Positions 58,484-64,000 of a stretch of DNA of 64,000 nucleotides are shown here, piece by piece. This DNA comes from Whalleya microplaca (lineage: Eukaryota; Ascomycota; Sordariomycetes; Xylariales; Xylariaceae). Below the pieces are notes generated by a model. It saw only the letters and a list, made by a program, of their open reading frames with translations, searched no databases and was not told where the DNA came from. The stretch is taken from NCBI GenBank assembly GCA_022497155.1, contig MU385749.1:372001-436000 (forward strand), given 5' to 3'. The position numbers and the translations under genes are program-made. Position 1 is the first letter of the stretch. Each line of letters opens with the position of its first letter.

Positions 58484-59414
58484 ATGTCGCAGGTCCACGC
58501 CTTGTCCGACGATCAGGTAAATAGCCCGCCCAGTAGCAGATCAGTAGCAGCAGCAGTAGTCCGACATTGTCTCCAAATGCTGTTCCTCGAGCCAATCTGC
58601 CGCTATCCCCTCACTCCCGATTACCGCAATGTATACACACACTAACACACGTCCTCGGTGTCAACACAGGTCGGACAAGAGCTCCGCAAGATGACAGCCT
58701 TCATCAAGCAAGAAGCCCTGGAAAAAGCGCGCGAGATCGAGATCAAGGCGAACGAGGAGTTCAGCATCGAGAAGTCGAAGCTGGTGCGGCAGGAGACCGA
58801 CGCCATCGACGCGGCCTACGCCAAGAAGTTCAAGCAGGCCACCATGTCGCAGCAGATCACGCGGTCCACCGTCGCCAACAAGACCCGCCTCAAGGTCCTC
58901 GGCGCCCGCCAGGAGCTGCTCGACGACATCTTCGACGCCGCCGCCAAGCGCCTCGCCGCCGACGCCGCCGCCGACCCGGGGCGCTACCGCGCCGTCCTCA
59001 AGAACCTGTTGTTGGAGGGCTTGTACGCTCTCGCTGAGCCGGAGCTCCAGACCCGCGCTCGCAAGGTGGATTATGCGACCCTCAAGGATGCTATTAAGGA
59101 CGCCGAGCAGGAGTATAAGAGCAAGACTGGCCAGGAGACGAAGGTTACTATTGATGAGGAGAGCCCCTTGCCGGAGGATAGGTGAGCTTATACGCCTTTA
59201 CGGCTTTATTCTGGGATATTTTAAGGAGGTGTGTATGCGTACAATGCTAATGATGACATATAGCGCGGGCGGCATCTCGATCGTAGGCGGCCAGGGCAAG
59301 ATCGACATCAACAACACATTCGAGGAGCGGTTGCGTCTGCTACAGACCAGCGGTCTGCCGGCGGTGCGGGAGACGCTGTTCGGCAAGAACCCCAACCGCA
59401 AATTCTACGACTAA
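58484..59414 (+). CDS. VMA4: V-type proton ATPase subunit E
   Basis: Three exons, 58484-58516 (MSQVHALSDDQ), 58670-59181 and 59264-59414, giving 231 aa, the usual length for subunit E. The N-terminal half is a long charged coiled coil (ELRKMTAFIKQEALEKAREI, then NEEFSIEKSKLVRQE), the peripheral stalk with subunit G. The C-terminal half is the globular head-binding domain (LLLEGLYALAEPEL, then GGISIVGGQGKIDINNTFEERL and LPAVRETLFG, near the end). Subunit E links V1 to the stator and is needed for acidification of vacuoles and Golgi. Codon use is strongly GC3-rich, typical of highly expressed fungal genes. A candidate polyadenylation signal AATAAA lies near 59686. Confidence 0.96.
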
Positions 59415-59740
59415 GAGAGACAGACACAGATTCCCATTTTCAAAAAAAAAAAAAAAAATCCACCACCCGTCACTATCATCCACGCTGGGCGTTGCCGGGA
59501 AGAGAAAGGGAGAGGTACTTGCGAGCATTATGTATGTGTCATTGTAGGGGGTCCGTTGTAGCAGTTGGTTGTTGCATTAGCATGGGCATGGAAATCCCAA
59601 ACACCATGCTACTTACTACTGGTATACACTAGGTAGACAGGTTGTATCATATGGCGTTTTCCAGGAACGTCTATCTATCGACATGAATAAAAAAACATAT
59701 CTATCCTGTACTGCACTGTACGCTTCTCTTGACTGACAGC
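59415..59740. other. Convergent 3' region with poly-A tract
   Basis: About 326 bases between the V-ATPase E stop and the stop of the CANIN gene. A genomic A tract of about 16 bases lies at 59442-59458, and AATAAA occurs near 59686. Both genes' 3' UTRs should lie here. Confidence 0.6.
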
Positions 59741-61815
59741 TTATTCAACCGTACCATCCTCCGTATTACCACCATGAGACCCTTCTTTACTACTCCTCCT
59801 CCTCCCACCAGCACCAGCACCACCATCGCCATCAGCCACCGCCGCCGCCGCCGCGGCATCCCGCTCACCTCTCTCAGCCTTCCGCTGGGCCCAGTTCCGC
59901 ATGAACGCGCGCTGGCGGGGCACATTAGCATCATCCTCGGCCCTCCGGGTCTCGGGCTCGAAGATGCTGGTCTTGGGCGGGGGGCGCGAGCGCACGGCGT
60001 AGGTGAGCCGCTTGCCGACGGCGTCGAGGCCGGCCTTGGTGATCTTGCGCGACAGCAGCGTGTTGTCGTGGATCTTGTCGTGCACCATCTTCAGGCGGAA
60101 GGTGAGCGCGTCGATGCGGGTGTCGAAGAGGCGGTCTGCTTCCTCTGCCTCCTCGTGGTTGTCACCGTTGGAGTTGTTGGTGTTGGTGGTGGTGTTGTTG
60201 CCTGGGGGAGTTGAGTGAGGATGCGGGTGTGCGTGTGGATGCATGAACCCCGCCTTGCTGATCACGATGTCCAGGAGCGTCACGAGCGCCCGCAGGTTCT
60301 CGAAGTCCGTCGACCGGGTGACGCGGAAGTCGGGCTCGTCGAGCCGCCGCATCACGTCCTCGATCGTGATCGCGTCGTCCACGGGGAGCCTGCCCAAGCT
60401 TAAGTCGCGGAAGACGGTGACCGCGGCCATGCGCCGGCGGAGGTCGAGCGCCTTGGATGTCGTGTTGGGCATGTAGTTGATGGGCACGACGCGCAGCACG
60501 TTCTCCTCTACACTTTCGTAGAGGTATGTACATATGGACTCGCACTTTCCCTGTCGTTAGTCTACTGCTCGTAATATGAAAAAAGGGGGTCTGTATAGAT
60601 GAAACTCACGGCGGTGTCCCACTGCGGCGTCCCGGCATTCGGCAATGCGGAGATTAGAGCTTCCATGGCTGTGAAATGCTCGTTGCGGACCGTGGTTCTG
60701 ACCAAGGGGTCAAGAGCCATACGTAGCAGTAGCTGAATTGCACTTATTGCATTACCTGTCGCCAAGGATGGGGCGATCCGTTCTAGCAGTTGTAGGAAGG
60801 TCACCAGGCCTGTCCAGTCTCGACCAGAATATGGATTTTCCAGCTCCGGGGACGTTTGTAGTTTATGATGACCGCGAGAATACTTAGGGCCCCCTAGCTT
60901 CTCCAGTATAGAATACAGCTGCACGTCATCGACGAGGCGGGTGATGCTATCAGCGCACAGCGTCACTAGATCGCAATATTGCACGCGCAGTTGGGCATTC
61001 TTCTCAACACAGGCCTCGTTCAAGATCCACAAGAACAGCTCGTCAGGAAGCGTCCTACCCCTCAAGACGATGTTATGCGGCAGGCCGATGATGAAAGCCT
61101 GATCCCGCGAACTTGGGTCATCAGCCAGGACCCGCCAACACCCCTTTGCCTTGCCCTGCGGGAACGGCCTCCTGGGGGGCTTGAATAGGGGCTGTTCCAG
61201 GTTGAAGAAGTAGCTCACTCGGCGCGACCCGTCGACTTTCGTGCGGTTCATAGCCCGCGCGAGTTTGTCCCCCTTAGCTTCCTCCTCGTCGCTGTTGAGC
61301 AGGTCCCGGGCCGCCTTCTGCAGCCGTCCTGGGCTGTTCTGCACCGCTGACAGGTTTTGGTGCTCATCGTCGTCCTCCTCGGCCATGAGCTTATCGGCTC
61401 GCCTGGCGCTCTCCTCTGCTCGATCAGTCTGGCGCGCATGGCTGATCAGAGATTTCATGTCAAATTTGTGCTTCTTCTGCTGTAGAGTTAAGGGGGAGTT
61501 GTGGGAGTAAGAAGCTATCCTTTTCGCTTTGGGTGTGGTTGTATTTGTTTCTCTCTTATAAGCTGCCGGGCCCTGCTTCTGCTCAAGCAGGGCCGAGAGC
61601 GACACGAGAGAGTCATCTGAGTCTTCATCCTCATCATCTGAACATCCGATCTCTTCAGTCCTACTGTGAGGCTTCGGTGAGGGCTTTGGTGGAGTTCTAG
61701 GGGATGAGGGTATATCTAGGGATGGCTGTGACGATGATGATGTTGCCTGCTGGGGCCGAGAGCTAGGTGTGCCGGCAGGCTTGAAGAAGCCTCTGATATC
61801 TTTACTGCGGGACAT
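59741..61815 (-). CDS. CANIN-domain protein, Nse6/SLF2-like Smc5/6 regulator
   Basis: Two exons, 60610-61815 and 59741-60550 (59-nt GTGAGT...GACAG intron, phase 0), giving 671 aa. The N-terminal ~190 residues are disordered and charged. From about residue 200 a folded, helical region follows (SYFFNLEQPLF, PFPQGKAKGCWRVLADDP, RDQAFIIGL, LPDELFLWILNEAC, LLLRMALDP). I recognise this as the CANIN domain found in SLF2 and Nse6-type proteins, which bind Smc6/Nse5 and load the Smc5/6 complex at damaged DNA. The second exon continues the fold (CTYLYESVEENVLRV, ALVTLLDIVISKAG) and ends in an Ala/Gly/Arg-rich tail. The N-terminal SKDIRGFFKP resembles a PCNA-binding PIP box. The family call rests on motif memory; the exact orthologue name is uncertain. 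Confidence 0.78.
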
Positions 61816-64000
61816 CGGTATGTATACGCACTATGCTTATTCAGAAATGTATGTAGACGATACTTGGCATGGCATATCCCCTAGAGACGCCTCAAGACGC
61901 GTCGCGTGTGGAGCACTGGCATGGTTGCTAATGAGGCGCTATCGTAAAAATGTTAGTACGGAATACGTAGGTACGTAATCCGTATGCGAATGGGAAATCA
62001 CATGGCCCGGGCGCCCGGGGCGGCCCTGGTGAAGCAATAAGGCTTGCCGCTTGGGCCTATGAAACCTCGGCTAGCTTGATTAGGTAGGTAGCCAAGGCTG
62101 AGAAGACTCGGCAACCAATCGTTAGCCTTCCAGCCACCTTCCCAGCTTCCTAGGTCGTATTACGTAGTACTACGTAGGACTCCCTTAAAACCCTTCGGAA
62201 CGACGGTCCCATCCGGTGCCGAAACTTGTGCATGTAACATAAACGGGGACCTGCACAGCTGCAACTGTTGGCTTGCCAGCTTGCCAGGAACCTCTGAGGT
62301 CAATTTGTGAATGTTGCTCTTGGCTGCGGGTTGTTTTGGGGAATATATTTGACGCAGATCTAACGTGCCCTTCCTCAGCCAACGTTAGGGATACAACGGC
62401 TTGACGGCGTTAGCTCAACTCCCAAGACCCCCTTTTTTATTTAATGCACTTCACAATCTACAGTGGTTCTTAGCAGCACAAAGGCCTAGGGTCCGGCTTG
62501 CCGTATCAGGTATAATTGACAAGATCGTCTCATCCAAGGCTCTTGGAATATCTTGGGGTAGTGAACCCATCAATGCGCGCCCAGTCAGAAAACAACACAA
62601 TGGGTTTGCAGAAAGTCGGCCACGAAATTATTGTACGTGTAGATCAGGTACACAACCTGTCGGTGCTATAATTAATTTTCTCAAGTGAGATTCTGGACGA
62701 GCCTTTTGGCTCAAAAACTTGCATTCTAGCACAAGCACATCCATCGTCTAGCGCGACCGTTTCGAACACTGCATCGATAGGGTGCTAGAAAACATCAGTC
62801 AGCAGTTAGTTCATCTGAGTGATCAGTTGTGTGAGGATGAGATGTCTGCTGAGTATGTAGTAGATGTATCCCACGGACTGCAGATTGCGGCAATCGTCAG
62901 TCGGCATGGTTTAAGCTGAAACAACTCAATCTCAGCCTAGCTGTTACCGAAGGTCCTAGTGCCCAGGATCCAGGTTCTACCCGAAAAGCAACGTGCAGAG
63001 TCTGCAGACATCTGGTTTCTCTCTCTGCCTGAGTCGTGGGCTCGTGGTGTGATAAGCAATTGCGCAGCCAACGTGTGTGCGACGTGCATCGCCACCATAC
63101 ACTATACTGAGTACCTAGTAGACACAGGTGCGAGAGTCAGGACAATGACGGTGAGGGTGTGCGCGATATGGGGAAAGGTTAGGTGGTTCACGAGCTAATT
63201 TAAGCAACTAAAATCGAGGGGCGGGACTGCACGCGGAGCGAATATCTCGTCATCTCACCTGTCTGGTCTGCCTGTCACAGTCTGGCAGTCAGCTACTATG
63301 GTAGTAATCTTCGGGGACCCAAGATGACTGTGTGACGCCATAGTTGAACCAGTGCTGACAGCGCCGCCACTGTCTCCAGTAATTGCTAGGTAGTAATCCA
63401 GCAAAGCCGTTGGTCTTTTTTCGGCATGCTCTGAAAAAATCCGGTGAGTGCGGCGGGCAGGCAGGCTGGCTGGGCTTCACCATCTTGGTAACTCCTCATA
63501 GCAGATCTGGCTAATACACAGGGCCGTGCAGATAAGTGGGGATATTGAAGCCGCTTCCTTTCGGGTTTAATAATAAAAGTCGGACCCCGAAAATAAACAA
63601 CACAGTACCTGCACGATGCGTTACATACCGTACGAGGGCAACTAGAGTCTAGCAGCAGTTCGGCCTCAAATTGAAGACAAATTGACATTGCAATTGGTCT
63701 CGCTCTCGTAGTACTATCAGTACTATATATATATATAGTACTACTTCCGCTTGATTGTGACGATGTTTGACCAGGTTCGTCTGTACCACCAATAGCAACT
63801 AGGGATGCTTGCCTGTTGGTTACTCCAGAGTCCTGAAGGATTGTTCCCCCTATGTATGTCCGGTTATCACTGCCTCCTCCATGATGTGCGTGGGAAGACC
63901 CAGACTTGTAAGAATAATGGAGCCGCCGGGGGCCTGCCCGTAAGAGGCCATGTTATGACTTCGACAGCGTAACATTTAGATCAAAAAGAGGGTAAATCCG
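61816..64000. other. Intergenic, no supported gene
   Basis: About 2.2 kb. The first few hundred bases are the promoter of the CANIN gene. The rest has no coding-like ORF. A perfect 24-bp palindrome lies at 63719-63742, and GC-rich gggcgcccggggcgg-type sequence occurs near 62008-62023. Confidence 0.5.
63719..63742. repeat. Perfect 24-bp AT palindrome
   Basis: AGTACT and its reverse complement flank an (AT)n core, making a perfect inverted repeat, with an additional AGTACTATC copy directly to the left. It could extrude a cruciform or simply be a slipped AT microsatellite. Confidence 0.85.

Noticed and set aside
58567..59037. 156-codon plus-strand frame overlapping the V-ATPase E gene
   Set aside because: It is an out-of-frame reading of exon 2 of subunit E with Arg/Gln-rich low-complexity sequence.

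Overview
The window is nuclear DNA of a filamentous ascomycete (Pezizomycotina, most likely Sordariomycetes or a close class). The genes have short GT-AG introns of about 50-100 nt and long intergenic gaps. The products include lineage-typical ones: a fungal rhodopsin/PTH11-like membrane protein, a DHA2-type MFS exporter and a Pho85-type cyclin. No rRNA, intact tRNA, CRISPR array, operon or intact transposon was seen.

Layout. 1-10134 holds no supported gene; its last 1.4 kb is the pyrimidine-rich upstream region of a Pcl-type cyclin gene (10135-12269, +). After a 4.5 kb gap come a Ded1/DDX3-like DEAD-box helicase (16802-18887, -) with an intron-containing leader, the pre-60S factor Ipi1 (21011-22134, -) and, divergently, a roadblock/LC7 dynein light chain (22558-23087, +). 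Then follow an MFS transporter (25046-27092, -), a seven-TM rhodopsin-like protein (29660-31173, -) and a large conserved fungal protein of unknown function (35314 to about 39180, -). 39.2-45.1 kb is nearly gene-free and holds a GC-rich decayed-gene island. An unrecognised single-exon ORF lies at 45082-45855. The dense right-hand block has an F-box-like protein (47521-48618, -), the mitochondrial Mg2+ channel Mrs2 (49364-51156, +), a small secreted RlpA-like protein (51668-52255, -), a NIPA-family membrane protein (55221-57023, -), V-ATPase subunit E (58484-59414, +) and an Nse6/SLF2-like CANIN protein of the Smc5/6 pathway (59741-61815, -). The last 2.2 kb has no gene.

How the genes fit together. 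Most are independent housekeeping genes: cell-cycle cyclin, RNA helicase, ribosome assembly, dynein motor, V-ATPase and DNA repair. They sit in compact islands separated by 2-9 kb AT-rich, gene-poor stretches with simple repeats and decayed coding relics. The MFS, rhodopsin-like and orphan genes lie in the more AT-rich middle. No biosynthetic core enzyme is present, so there is no evidence for a secondary-metabolite cluster. Two unrelated Mg2+-transport families (Mrs2 and NIPA) lie within about 8 kb.

Exon boundaries were worked out by hand from splice consensus, reading phase and protein continuity. Family names come from recognising motifs, not from database searches. I saw no clearly new biological system. 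The best leads are the orphan ORF at 45 kb, the PIP-box-like N-terminus of the CANIN protein, and the stop-free in-frame intron in the NIPA gene.
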